DNA from: Pholiota molesta
Lineage: Eukaryota > Basidiomycota > Agaricomycetes > Agaricales > Strophariaceae
Direction of reading: 5' to 3'
Assembly (NCBI GenBank): GCA_014925825.1
Contig: JACGCK010000239.1
Location: 1-61,700 of the forward strand
Length of the DNA stretch: 61,700 bases
In this document: in pieces, positions 11,954-23,403 of the stretch
How the letters are laid out: each line of letters starts with the position of its first letter
Position numbering within the stretch: position 1 is the first letter of the stretch
Notes under the pieces: generated by a model
The model's database searches: none
Seen by the model: only the letters and a program-made list of their open reading frames with translations
Told to the model about the DNA's origin: nothing
Made by a program: the position numbers and the translations under genes

Positions 11954-13115
11954 TCAGGAGTTGATGACATTGGTTGGTTTGCCTGCAAGAAAAGCAGCAA
12001 TATTTTCAACAGTTTGCCCCCAGAAGGCCTGTTTAAAAAAGATCAAAATACATCCATGGTAGAGACAAGACAGGATATAAAACTCACTGCGTAATTTGAA
12101 TCCGATAAGTATCCAGTATGCGGACTCAAGGTCAGCCGTTTCGTCTTCCTGAGGGGATGATCAAGAGGCAGCGGCTCGATATCAAATACATCAAGACCAG
12201 CCCCAGCAATCCTTTCCTGATTCAAAACATCAATCAACGCTGCTTCGTCCACAAGAGGTCCGCGAGACGTGTTGATGAAGAAGGCCGACGACTTCATGTT
12301 AAATAGATCTTCCCGGGTGATGATACCCTTCGTCGAATCTGACAACACAAGCTGGGTAGAAACGACGTCGCTCTCCTTGAACAGCGCCTCCTTGGTTGCC
12401 ACATATTCAACGCCAGCCGCTTCTGCGCGCTCAGGCGTCAGATGCGGCGACCAAGCGATGACTCTCATATTAAATGCTTTAGCAATCTAAAAAAACATTG
12501 AGAATGGCGTCAATTCAAGAAGCTATGGTGCATGACGCGTTATAAATAGTGTTGCTCACCGCCGCTGTCTGGGATCCCAGCCTTCCCACACCGACCAGAC
12601 CCAGTGTCTTGCCTGCCAATCCCAAAGGCATCGTGCTTTGCCATTGGGGGTTGCTTGCCTTTACATTTGCGTCTTCGACCACGATATATCTGACGGTGGC
12701 CAGTATCAATGCCCAAATGTGTTCCAATGTCGCATTTCCAGCACTTCCAGTACCAGAAACGACAACACCTTTGGTCTTCGCGTAAGCGATGTCGATACCA
12801 GCATTTCTGGGTCCTGTAGTCGCGATATACCTAAGGATGCCTGATATTAGTGATCGAACATGTAATTTTGAAAGCAGCAGACTTGAGGTTCGGCAGTTTG
12901 TCCAAAACAGGGCGGGAAAATTTGGTACGCTCTCGCATGGCACACACAATATTATAAGGCTCCAATCTCTGCACCAAAGCATCCTCTTCCAGCAGAGTAT
13001 CTCTGAACACATCGATGACGACCTTCCCTTTCAAAGGGGACCAGTCGGCACTGCTGAGAGCAACACCTTGGTAATCATCAAGAATAGCAACGCGAGGCAG
13101 AGGGCTTGTCGACAT
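11954..13115 (-). CDS. D-isomer-specific 2-hydroxyacid dehydrogenase
   Basis: NAD(P)-dependent enzymes of this family interconvert 2-oxoacids and D-2-hydroxyacids (D-lactate, glycerate, 3-phosphoglycerate and others). The start at 13115 gives MSTSPLPRVAILDDYQ. The Rossmann motif is 'GLVGVGRLGSQTA'. The catalytic Arg is in 'FFINTSRGPLVDEAAL', the Glu in 'GLDVFDIEPLP' and the His in 'LSPHTGYLSDS'. A final intron after 'DSNYA' joins the C-terminal exon 'FWGQTVENIAAFLAGK', which ends at 11954; the segment before that intron otherwise runs on to a false stop. All three catalytic residues are present, so it should be active. The substrate cannot be told from sequence; it resembles the fungal phosphoglycerate-dehydrogenase-like group, not canonical SER3, because the ACT domain is absent. 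Confidence 0.9.
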
Positions 13116-13267
13116 GATGGTTTCTTTTAGAAAGCTCGAAGAATAGAACCCCTGAGATAAACGACCTCTCCCCAGCTGATCATGATACAGCTTAGTAGAA
13201 TGACAAAAATAAAATTGAAATAAACGTGATTGAAGACATCATCCATTGCGTATCTATAACGTGATCT

Positions 13268-16200
13268 CTATGTATCATGATCAAAAGGATACTGTGAAAG
13301 GATTATGAGAGGATACTCATGTTTGCAGAATAAGCACATACCTCGAATGCTTCCGGAGGTTCCGACTCGGGTGCGTTTTCATCCAAAGCAATATGACGGC
13401 CAGTTGGGGGTGCACTGGCAGTGGGTCCAGCACCCGCACCCGCACCAGCAGCAGGAGCCGGAGCCGCCGTGGGTGGCACAGCGGGGATAGCAGTCTCAAT
13501 TTCGATATACTCCGCCTCCTCATTCGGTCGAGAGTCAGTTAGAAGCAGGATACCTCCTCCACCAGCATATCTCTCTGAGCCCAAGCCCACTAGAGACGAA
13601 GATGCACCGGCTGCAACCGCCTTTCCAGTCTTGGAAAGAGGAGTCTTCGTTGACACAGCGCGAACGGGCTGGTATCGGCCATCAGGAGGGAACGAGATGT
13701 ACGCCAGTTGCGCTGGGGTCACTCTGGAGAAATTAGGACGCAGTTCGAATGTGGGCTCGGCCTTTTTGGGTTTTGACGTAGAGGCTTTGCCCTCTTCGGC
13801 GAGATTCGAGACCGATTGAGTGATGGGCGATACATCGCCATCTTTATGCGATACTTCTTCTTTCATTTCCACATCAGCATCTTCCGCCTTGGTATCCTAA
13901 AGAGAAAGCATCAGCATTGTTCATAGTCGAACGGACAGATACTGACCAATTCCATGCCCTCCCCTTCGGCAGCGGCTTTCTTCTTTTCCCTGGCCTTGAC
14001 CTTGGCAGTCGTTGACAAGACAGCAGTAGCAACCTTTGTAACAGTTTCCTTCTTCGGCGGTTTCGTGGATGATGGGTAAGCGAACAGACTAGGCTTCGCG
14101 TTTGAGATGTAATCGAACTTGGGCGCCTGTTAATTTATTAGGTCAGTTACTAGCTTCAATGGAAATTTGGAAGATACTCACTTTCAAATCTCCGTTCAAA
14201 CCGATGATACCAGTGGGCGAGAATGCCAAGCAAGCAAAATGTGCCAAAGGATACCAGTACCAGAACTGGCAGAACATGACCATACCAACAATCGCACTGG
14301 TATTAGTGCTACCAGCACGACTCTGCAAGCTGATCGTAACGTTCCTTCCACCCGCGTCGATAAAGCCCTGACCAATAGCAGCACCGAAACGAGCCATGGG
14401 ATCTTCATGTTTATCTGAAATGACTTTGAGGTACTTTGCGCGTGTAGGGGCAAGGGATGGCGAAGAAGCTTCAGACTGTTCGACAAGGATCATGCCGAGA
14501 GCGATGAAGGCGCCTTGACGAACAAAGTCGACACTATCTTTGGTCATAGGTTCCAAAATTTCAATGGCATCCTAAAAATGAATTTATATCTGAAAAGAAG
14601 TATCATAGGTGAGGAAACTAACCTGGAGACCAGTTCCTGCGCAAGCAATACCCAGAGCGATGGTGGCACCACAACGGACATGAGGATTGTAGCTCTCGCT
14701 AAGAAGCTGAACAATGCGCGGTACTTGACCAGGATTCTTGAACAAGAGGAATGCCAGAGAAGTGACAGCAGCGCGTCGGACATCGTCCGAAGTGTCCGAA
14801 ACGGCGATGTGGAGAAGTTTGCGGACAGCGTCGTTGTTGGCAGTTCCGGCATACGCAAGTGCTAGGGTATAAACACCTCCATATCGAAGAATAGGATCCT
14901 ATAGCTGTTCTTGAGTATCATTAAATTTGAAGCATATCCAGGCAGGCGTACCTTCTCTGCAAGCAAGAGCTTCACCGTCTCATCGGCTTCTTCCTGTCGT
15001 CCATAGTAAATAAATGCAGTGCCCATAGCAAGACCACGAATAATCTTCTCATGCTGGGTCTCGCGGGCATACTGCAACATTTCACGAACAGGCTCAGCGG
15101 CAGCTGTGCCGAGCATAACCAAACCCATAGCATAACCAGCACCCTCGCCCGCAACAGCTGAATCGGTGAAAAGGACGGTCTTCAAGTCATCGAAAGCTTC
15201 GATACTCTTGGAGCCCATTCCTGCAACACCAAGACCAAGAGCGGCACCATGTTGTACCACCTCGCCTTGGGCAGCTTTCAGGGCATCTCGCAGGTATGTT
15301 ATAACATCACTGCCGCATCCCGCATTGACAAGCCCCAACGCATAGAGAGCACCACCTTCAGAGTAGTTCGCGCCAGGAACGTTGCTCTCATTTCCATTCT
15401 GAGGAAGGTAAGGTCCGAGGATAGTTTGACCTTGTTCGTAGTAGCCTTTGTGAATGACGCCGAGACCAGCAGTGGCGGAGAACTTGGACCAGTTTGAAGC
15501 CAGGCCGAGCCACTCTAGGTTCTCTCGCAGGAACACATCAGAAGTCGTCCCGGCATGCATAAACGCGTTTTGAAGTGTGAGGGCTGTGTGGTATATTGAT
15601 GATCTTGGCTCAAGAGAATCCTGTACACCAGAATTAGCAAAATGTAATGAGCACAGACAAGAATGTTTAAATACTTTGGTGTTCTTCAAGATGAGAAGGT
15701 CGGTTTGGTTGTTGCGCTTGAGGAATTCGCGATAGAGTTTGACAGATTCTTTGCCCGACAAGATTGTTCGGAGTTTGTCATAGACGGGTTTTGTTGTCTA
15801 TGCAAGGAGAACATATAAGACCGTGATAATATTGGGAGCCAGAAAACAAACATACCTCATCTCCTTCCGGCAGATCTGTTCGGAGCGTTTCAAGGAAATC
15901 TTGCGATCCACCTTCAACTAGATCAAAAGCGAACTGATATGCTAACAGTTGTTCGCGGGTGACAAGCGAAGTGAGCAAAGGGATGGTTAGGGATGGGTCG
16001 CTAAGAGTAACAAGGAGGCGAGTGAGAGCGTGGACAATGGGAGATCCATCGCCGGTGCGGGGTTGGGGGAACAGAGGGAACAAGAAACGCAGAACTTGGT
16101 CTCGGTATGAAAGCGAGAAACCAGTGTCCAAAACGCCCTCCATCGCGTAAGACAACAGGCTGATATCTTTGGTTTGATTGTAGATAGCAGTAATTACGTC

Positions 16201-16879
16201 TAGGCGACGGGATTCAAGGGCAATTCCAATAGCCTGCAGAGGAGGTGACACGATCTAATTCAGGGGACAAACGCAAATTATAAAGCGATAGCACACACTT
16301 GTTTGAATTCTCCTTCCGCAATACAGCGCCCAAAGATTCCTTCGATAGTAGTTTGGAGACGAGGGTCTATCTTATCTTTGCTTCCTGACTGCTCTGCAGA
16401 GCGCGCCTCGATATATCGGTCGATGGCCTTTGCTGGAGAAAGTGATGTGCATAAGAACATATCAACAAGCTTTCGGGACATCATTACGCACAAACTATGG
16501 TCTCCACATATTCCTCTGACCCATAGGTACGAGTTTCCGCCTGGAACGCGTTTCCTGCACCGAGGGCAAACGAAAGGGCCTCGTCATATTCGCCAAGGAA
16601 GTAATAGACCTTGCTGGCGACAAGCGCTGCAGCATCACGGGCTGGCTTTGGGAGTTCATCGCTCTCATAGAGGGCCTCACTGAGTCATCCAAGTTTTAAT
16701 CAGCCTAATTTCGCGCCTATCTCGAACGCGACGTACATTAGCGCAATGTGCTCTGAGATCTCTGCCCAGAACTGGGGCACAAGTGGATTGAGGGCCTTGA
16801 GTGCATGTTGTTTGAATATCGGATCTGGCTCTTGGAGGAGCGCGAGAACGCCTGCGGCGGAGGACTGAGGGCGGACCAT
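13268..16879 (-). CDS. RPN2: 26S proteasome regulatory subunit RPN2
   Basis: Rpn2 (PSMD1) is the large PC-repeat subunit of the proteasome base. It anchors Rpn13 and contacts Rpn3 and Rpn12. The start at 16879 gives [17 protein letters not shown]. The helical N-terminal region includes '[20 protein letters not shown]' and '[13 protein letters not shown]'. The toroid of PC repeats follows, with Gly/Ala-rich units such as '[12 protein letters not shown]', '[13 protein letters not shown]' and '[12 protein letters not shown]'. The C-terminal tail is acidic and basic by turns and then has '[18 protein letters not shown]'. One last intron splices to a short terminal exon (YPFDHDT) with its stop at 13268-13270; this is the Rpn13-binding C-terminus. 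A Gly/Ala/Pro-rich insert (about 13420-13470) precedes it. At least eight introns; no break seen. Confidence 0.95.
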
Positions 16880-17076
16880 GGGGAGGGTTGGATGAAAGAG
16901 GATGCTAACGAGCTTGCGTCTCCAGTTCTAAGGTGACGCGTCCTTGCACGCGGTGTCGTGGGTTTCAAACACGCGCAAATACACGAACGGTGTGCTCCGA
17001 AATAACCCTCATCGTCGTCCCCCTCGCCTGTCTCTAACTAAGTCTATATCCCAACACCCCGCACATATCGCCGGCG
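16880..17076. promoter_or_regulatory. Divergent promoter RPN2 / COX13
   Basis: Only 197 bases separate the two start codons, so the 5' leaders are short and the core promoters probably overlap. I looked for the yeast PACE element (GGTGGCAAA, both strands) and did not find it. Confidence 0.6.
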
Positions 17077-17703
17077 ATGTCTTTTGCTGTGCGAAACTCT
17101 TTCAGGACCGTCGCTCGTTCCGTCAGGTCCCGCAAGTTCACAACTGCCATTGAAGGTATTCCTCAGGGCAAGGCCTTCGAGGAATATGTGGCGGCTGACA
17201 AGGCTTTGCAGCACCACGCCGCTGGTGCGTAGGGTCACCACGGATTTTTGTAGTTTTTTCTAATTCAGCTTTATTCAGAGGCCTCTGACCTTTGGAGGAA
17301 AATCAGGTATGTTGCAGACCCCATCCCATTGCGGAGATGATCACGTTTAACTGCCACACGCAGTTTCTACGTCGCTATCCCCTCCAGTATGTTGCAAAAG
17401 TATAGTTGTGTTTTCTGAGAGACTGAACTTCAAATTTACAGTCATTGTATGCACTGCCTGGGTCTACAATGCCGAAGCTGAACACAAAGCACACATCGAG
17501 CACATCAAGGAGGAGAATGGTGGCCACCTTCCCGAACCCCCTGCCTACGACTACATGAACAGGAGGTCCAAGCCATACCCCTGGGGCCCGAACACCCTAT
17601 TCTTTAACCCTGAGGTATGTCTCGTGTCTACGTGTAGTTTAGTGAGTTGCTCAACTCCCTTCATCCTTAATAGGTCAACAAGGATATGAGTGGCGCAATC
17701 TGA
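17077..17703 (+). CDS. COX13: Cytochrome c oxidase subunit VIa (COX13)
   Basis: COX13 is a small single-span subunit of mitochondrial complex IV. The start at 17077 gives an Arg/Ser-rich presequence (MSFAVRNSFRTVARSVRS). 'DLWRKISFYVAIPSIIVC' begins the membrane helix, followed by the conserved 'HIKEENGGHLPEPPAYDYMN' and 'KPYPWGPNTLFFNPEVN'. Five exons are joined by introns at about 17225-17278, 17307-17361, 17393-17441 and 17615-17673. The last exon is VNKDMSGAI and the stop is 17701-17703. The product is about 135 residues, normal for the family. It shares a short divergent promoter with RPN2. Confidence 0.95.
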
Positions 17704-18128
17704 AAAGGCGACCATCGAGAAAGCTGGAGGTCAGGCGAATTTCTATCAGTGCGTCGATTTTTTTTAATTTTTGCCCATTGTTGTTGACGGCTATGATGTT
17801 CAGAGTCGCCCAAACGCTCAAATGTTATTCATAGTCGCATTGAGCAATAGAAATCATTTCCATTCATGTGTTATCAAGCCCATTTTCAGTACATGCATTC
17901 ACCGTAATTTCTTACTAGCTTCAGTGCTGAATTTCAAGAGTTGCTTTCTCAGATAGTTTTAACTGCGCAACAACTTAGCTCTGAATTATGTCCATGACCT
18001 GGATGAACTACAATACTATGCCACTACAAACCCTGCAACCAACATGTATCCATTCCACCTCGAGGATCCCAACGACATAGCACCGCTTCAACTGCAATAG
18101 AATTCACATTAATGGGTAACACGGACAA
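17704..18128. other. Downstream of COX13, exon-like relics
   Basis: No complete gene is supported. Two plus-strand stretches read like orphan exons. About 17700-17750 reads 'EKATIEKAGGQANFYQ', just past the COX13 stop. 17975-18102 is preceded by a TTAG acceptor and reads 'LNYVHDLDELQYYATTN' and on to a stop at 18102. They could be exons of an unrecognised small gene, a decayed gene, or chance. Confidence 0.3.
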
Positions 18129-19125
18129 TTACCAATATACGCACGCTTGACTGTGTGTTGCACTTGCACTAGCAGCTGTTCCAGTGGGTTGTGGGCCAGA
18201 CCGTGCGTCTGGCGCTGGCATTGTGTTGATGTCGAAAGTTGAAGAAGCCGAGGCAGCTCCAGAACCTGTCGCAGCCACCGAAGTCGTCGTCGGGCTGGAA
18301 CTGATGCTTGCGAGAGTGAAGGTACTTGTTGTCCCTTGTGAAGCAACGACAACGATCGACGTGCCCATTTGAGTAACGATCGTCATCGGACCTAGATAAG
18401 ACGGCGAACGACGCATTTAATAACTCTTTATTTCTGCAGCGGATCTTTTGCCTAAACTTACCGCCCGTCTTAACTTTATTCGCAGGAGCTGCAGTTATTG
18501 TAGCAGAAGCCGTGTTGGAGGCGATTGTTGTTGACCCTGATGAAGTGGCGCTTGTCGTCTGGCTGGCATTTGTAGTGGCAGTGGTCGCAGCAGTTGCAGC
18601 TGCAGCCGCGTTCACTGTCGTGTTTGTGGATGTCGATGGGGAGTCGACTAAGGCTGCGATGCCTTTGATTTTGGTTTCCACTACCAAGAATTACTCAATC
18701 AAGAAGAGTTTCGAGTTATGTCACGAAGAATACGCACACACTGCCTTGGTAGAGTTCATTTTAGATTTCAAAGCATCGGATTCCGGAGTTCCTTTCGTCG
18801 CTAATTTCATTACAATCAGCTGAAGAAATATATGGAAACCAGGGAAAGGACGTGCATGCAGCCACCTGCTCCGCCAGGTTCTTGTATTGATCCAATAAAT
18901 CGACCATGCCAGCTATAAAGCGCTATTGAATCAGGAACTAGCTTCAGAATACGAAATTGTACATTACGCACGTTTGGTTTGAGCGTCAGACTTAACAGGC
19001 TGTAAATCGCGGTCGACTAAAGCTGCATTCTCCCGACGCACAGGCAGCGCCGTTGTCATCCCAAGCATCGAGCACACGGCAAGTACTATGCACAAGCTGG
19101 CCACAGAGAGGGACTTTCCAAACAT
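18129..19125 (-). CDS. Secreted Ala/Ser/Thr-rich surface-like protein
   Basis: The start at 19125 gives a clean signal peptide (MFGKSLSVASLCIVLAVCS..TTALP) followed by a short charged stretch ending in Lys-Arg, a possible kexin site. An alternative in-frame ATG at 19179 would extend it and spoil the signal. Spliced exons continue with 'GMVDLLDQYKNLAEQ', 'KLATKGTPESDALKSKMN' and 'VETKIKGIAALVDSP'. Two Ala/Thr/Ser-rich blocks follow (about 18480-18650 and 18130-18400) that would be heavily O-mannosylated. The stop at 18129 comes after SQACVYW. No GPI tail or catalytic motif is visible. It resembles small cell-wall or secreted fungal proteins in composition only. Exon borders are moderately sure. 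Confidence 0.6.
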
Positions 19126-20238
19126 GTTTTCGAGCGAAAAGAGCAAGTTGTAATGGTAGAAAAGTATAGTTAGCTTCAAGTAATCCTCCTGATCAACAGT
19201 GAAGATTCTTTAGAAAGAAAGCTCTGAAATCAGAGGGAACGAAAACGAATCCGCAGAGAGGGGAGTGAAAGTGCACAAGGAAGTGGGCGAACGCGGACCG
19301 TGCCGTCGTTCAAATGCGGATTGAAGTGGTGAGGAAAAGAGCAACCGAAATCCAGCGGTTGAGTTGAGCGAGGGGTGCACAAGTGTCGCTGACCAGAGCG
19401 TACTCAAGCTTATGGTTGTCGCCTTGGGTCGTTATATAGGCAGTGCGGACATCTCCGCTGGGGTGATGTCCATCAAATCAAATCCACAGTCGTGGCTATG
19501 CGAATGTTGGCTATGCGATGCACGATGCAAGGAATGCCGTAAAATTACTGCAAAGTAGGGTAAAAATTAGAAGATTAATAGAGATTAATGCACTGTCATG
19601 TTCGCTTCCAATCTTCTAGACAACGTCATAAAGCAGCATAAAGCTCAAGGATACGAAGCCACAGCATGTTCGCCAAATTTAGCAGATCGCGGATCATAGT
19701 GGCACGCAAAGTGCCGCATGTCGATCATCATGCCAAGATGTTGCCAAGATAAACTGAACCTACTTACTTGCAGTTCAGGAACTTCAGGTTCTCCTCGAAA
19801 TTCGAATCCTCGCCAAAAGTTGAACGCCTCTGTTTTTTTTTTTTTTTGTCAATTGAGCGAGTGTCCACTGAGGAGAACCTCATGTCGGACCTAACACTAG
19901 AGTTTACATCGCGCTATTCTACTAAGGGCCCATGGTGACATGTAACGAATAAAACAACACCAGAATTCATGTTTGGACAGCCGAAAAAAACTATAAGATT
20001 TAAAATGGATGTTTTACATATTGCTTTGTCTACCTATATGAAGGGGAAGATATGAAAGGAGAAATCCGCATAACAGAAAAAACTAAGTCGAACGTACAGG
20101 TAACAACTAGATGCCATGGAAAACATACAAGAGCTCAAAGCAAGATATCATACAAGCAACATCAACGAAAAGAAAACAACTTATAGCACGCATACCAAAT
20201 GCATACATTAAGCAAAGGAGGGGCATAGCAGCGGGACT
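19126..20238. other. Gene-poor stretch with T-tract
   Basis: This 1.1 kb stretch holds the promoter of the secreted protein on its left and the 3' region of the F-box gene on its right. A T-run of about 17 lies at 19832-19848. No ORF here looks coding, and no tRNA can be folded next to the T-run. Confidence 0.45.
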
Positions 20239-21918
20239 TCATAGAAGCGTCCGAATGACCTGTTCCGTTTTCTCCGCGTTATTTCCTGTCAGCAGCACGC
20301 TCACCTTGGTCTCGAGCGCCTGGAGACGAGGAAGTAAAATCTCTGGTCCTGGAAGGTCTGGAAGGTCTGGAAGACGGTGTGTCAGATTCAGACGCACCGA
20401 CTGCCACTCGGATACTTTCGACACCTGCTCCTGGGGGGCTGCACACAATGCAGGTATAGTGAGAAGGTCTGCCTTCGCGGCATTGGGCACCCCAATAGCA
20501 CTCTTCGGAGCTTCGCACAATAATTTATCGTTGGTGTCGGCGTCAACGTCAGCTGCTGGAGCATGATATGCTTTCGATTGTCTGCTCTCCAGCGTCTCCA
20601 AAAGTACCGACCACGTGAAGGTCTGCGGCCCCCGATAATCGAGGACCTCAAGCCGTGGCAATAAGCACTTCTTCCCGTGGGGCACCAATGCGGGGTTGCA
20701 CATGCGGAGGATAGCGTCGTCCAAAGGAGAATGATCTGTAGAGCTCGACCGCGTCGAAAATGTAAAGTTTTTGACGTTCTCTATCGAGTCCAACAAATCC
20801 ATGAACGCGTCCTCGTTGCCCACCACCGTCTGATCAATCGCGACTGTCTCCAACGCCGGCGAGCGTGCGAGGAGGGCGCATAGCGAATTGCCATGCACCA
20901 GGCTACGCCCGGAGTATGAGAAGCGCGTCACTACTGGCATCAGGATTGTATCCAGCAGCAGTGCGATGTGCGTATCCTTCTCGTTCTCGATGGAAAGATC
21001 AAGTAGTGCGGGGAGGACGAGAGGCACGTCGGGAAGTGCGTGGCCGTCATCGCCGCCGATGATATTACGCAGGCTGCATGACTGGAGCTGGGGCGTCTGC
21101 CGCAGGGCCTCAAGACACTCGTCGACGTAAAATGCCTCCAGTCGCAGATCCGTGACATGGATCCACTGGAATTTCACTGAGATGAGGTACACGCAACTCA
21201 GGCTTAGGTGTTGTATCTTCGCTGAATTGCTCATGTCTACTTTGTGTCTTCGCTCGCCCTGTCCACCCGGTGGGTTGAGATTGAGCGAATGCAGCAGCGG
21301 AAGATGCTCGTCTGATGAAGGAAGGTATTTGTAGCACGAAGTTGGGAGACGCAGGTCTAAATCACGCCATCGAAGAGAATACTTCTTGATAACCTCGATG
21401 GCGGTCCCCGGCGTTGTCGAAGAGGCCCAGTGGATCTCTTCTTCCGAGAAGAGGCGGATGGATAGCGGCAGGTCGCCGGAACGGGAGAGCCATTCATCCA
21501 GCAGAATAATTTGTGTGTGGATGTTGGAGGTATTCAGACGGAGGGTTAGCGAGGACCATAAATTTGGAGAAGACCACGCGATGCGCCTCCAGGAGCTGCA
21601 CACGGAGCCAAGCAGCAAGGGGACGAACTCGTGGGTGTCCATCACATCGTCCATGTTAAAGGTAGCAATGCACGCTTGGAATATCTCAGCTGTTATCTCA
21701 ATGGGCAAAAGGCGGATGGCAGGAGAGTACATTTCGTTGATGCGAGCCCGCAGGACATGTGTTTTGTCTATGAGGGTCTTGAGGGTTTGCGAGACCCGCG
21801 CGACTTCGGCTTGCACGATGTCCAGCTCAGCACGAGGGTCGTTGCATGACGCGACGAGGTCTGCAGGGCTTAGGGTTTCGTTATGTGAGGTGCCATTAGG
21901 TTGAGCCTCCAATGACAT
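20239..21918 (-). CDS. F-box domain protein, mushroom leader-coil type
   Basis: This single-exon protein of 559 residues has the architecture very common in Agaricomycetes. A short N-terminal coiled coil ('DIVQAEVARVSQTLKTLID') runs directly into a divergent F-box ('SPAIRLLPIEITAEIFQACI' then 'VCSSWRRIAWSSPNLWSSL', about residues 65-125). A long Leu-rich region with irregular repeats follows and presumably binds substrate. Such proteins recruit targets to an SCF ubiquitin ligase through Skp1; the target cannot be predicted. The start at 21918 is the first Met of the open frame and comes just before the coil. These families are large and fast-evolving. Confidence 0.85.
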   Translation of the reverse strand: MSLEAQPNGTSHNETLSPADLVASCNDPRAELDIVQAEVARVSQTLKTLIDKTHVLRARINEMYSPAIRLLPIEITAEIFQACIATFNMDDVMDTHEFVPLLLGSVCSSWRRIAWSSPNLWSSLTLRLNTSNIHTQIILLDEWLSRSGDLPLSIRLFSEEEIHWASSTTPGTAIEVIKKYSLRWRDLDLRLPTSCYKYLPSSDEHLPLLHSLNLNPPGGQGERRHKVDMSNSAKIQHLSLSCVYLISVKFQWIHVTDLRLEAFYVDECLEALRQTPQLQSCSLRNIIGGDDGHALPDVPLVLPALLDLSIENEKDTHIALLLDTILMPVVTRFSYSGRSLVHGNSLCALLARSPALETVAIDQTVVGNEDAFMDLLDSIENVKNFTFSTRSSSTDHSPLDDAILRMCNPALVPHGKKCLLPRLEVLDYRGPQTFTWSVLLETLESRQSKAYHAPAADVDADTNDKLLCEAPKSAIGVPNAAKADLLTIPALCAAPQEQVSKVSEWQSVRLNLTHRLPDLPDLPGPEILLPRLQALETKVSVLLTGNNAEKTEQVIRTLL

Positions 21919-23403
21919 CGCACACGTTGAGAAGTGACGAGTTCAGAGCTACTAAAGTGGCGTCAGTCGTCTCAGTTGAGGTTGGATAGGCGTCAATGTT
22001 GGTATTCATGACGTTGCTTACGGTGTGATAGGATATGTACAGGGTGTATAGAGGTGTTGGGGATAGTTGGGAATGGATACGCTGAAGAGATACAGAGAAC
22101 AAGTGGCGAAGAGGTAGAACGGGAGCTAAGAGCAAGCTCCCCTGAGCTGCAGTGGCGACTTACAAGCGCGCGATTGGGGTATGGTCGGTCCCTGCAGCCG
22201 AGCGGCATGACACCTTCCGTCCAGGACCACCACTGGCATCGGCTTTGCAACAGTCACCTCATAACTCGACTCAAACCATGACCTAGCCTTCCTCCACTCG
22301 CAGAGCAGGGCACGTCGGTTCAGTCGTCTATGCTTCTCCCTGCATATTCGAGGATCCTGCTCTCGAAGGGCCGTCTACAGAGACCACGATGCAAGAAATT
22401 TGATCTATGCGAGGATTCTTTGGATGCCTCATGCTGCACCCTCACCAGTCAAAGAAGTCAGACTCCATGCTCAGCCCCACTCTGGATATGTCTCCTCGTT
22501 CTTTGATACACGCGAGGCTATGGAATATTAGTGGAGGCTCCTCAAAACTATAGCGAAGCCAAATGAAATGTGAGTGCCAGATATCTGGAAAAAATGGAAC
22601 TGCAGAAGATCGTCGATGCGGAACTGCAAACAGTGATTATGGCAAATTTTGCCTATACCTTCTCAAAGTCTACGACTGCCGACTTCTCTGGCGATAGGGC
22701 ATATGAATATCGCTCGTGGAACCTAACATCCACCGTCTCAAAAATGTTGTTACCTTGTTAGTTGTTGATGTGTGTACAAAGTTTAACACGTTGAGGTTTT
22801 GGGTCGAGCCGACAGTGAGTAATTCTTCTTGTTAAATCATTCATTCTTGTACTGAAAGTCTCCAGGACAAGGCTGATACCTACATGGTCGAAGTTGGGTC
22901 GAAGTCCCGCGTCCCACTGTCACCTTTAGGACTCCAGATGAAGGAAACTCCCCGTTCCATCTCCGGAACACCTGGCGATACTTGCCGCATGTGCTAAAGT
23001 TGCTCATCTTTCTGGAGCTGGCGAGTATATGTTATTGAAGAGAAATAGAGGATGTCGGTGTTTTGTTCAAACTTCGATGATTCAATATTCAGCCCTCGAG
23101 TGCGCCCTCCTGTCTTTTAGTCACGATGCAGAAAGTAGATCCAGTTCTTCTCATAGTAGTTATATAGAAGACCGAAATTTGAACGATGGTTATGAGTACA
23201 GTTAGAGGCAGGTTAGAGGTCAACGCCGCGTCTTTTCCCAGTCCCACTGACGGTAATCTCTATTTGCGCTTGTTTTGCAAGAGCACCAAGTACTATCCTT
23301 TCCGTGACATTACGCTCGGGACCTGGATCCGAGCACTCAGTCTGTCCAACCATTCCCCATTGCAACAACCCATCCCACCGCTCATTCCCAGCAAACCGAT
23401 GTG
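21919..23403. other. Gene-poor 1.5 kb stretch
   Basis: No gene is supported. Short frames near 22570-22761 and 22790-23000 show no recognisable domain and lack good splice continuity. The region includes the promoters of the F-box gene (left) and the Ugo1-like gene (right). Decayed coding sequence is possible but not shown. Confidence 0.4.

Noticed and set aside
19790..19850. 'TTCGAATCC' before a T-run, as in a tRNA or SINE with Pol III terminator
   Set aside because: The T-arm does not pair, and no acceptor stem or A box is found upstream.
22570..22761. 63-residue ORF in the gene-poor stretch
   Set aside because: No recognisable domain, no neighbouring exons, weak composition.
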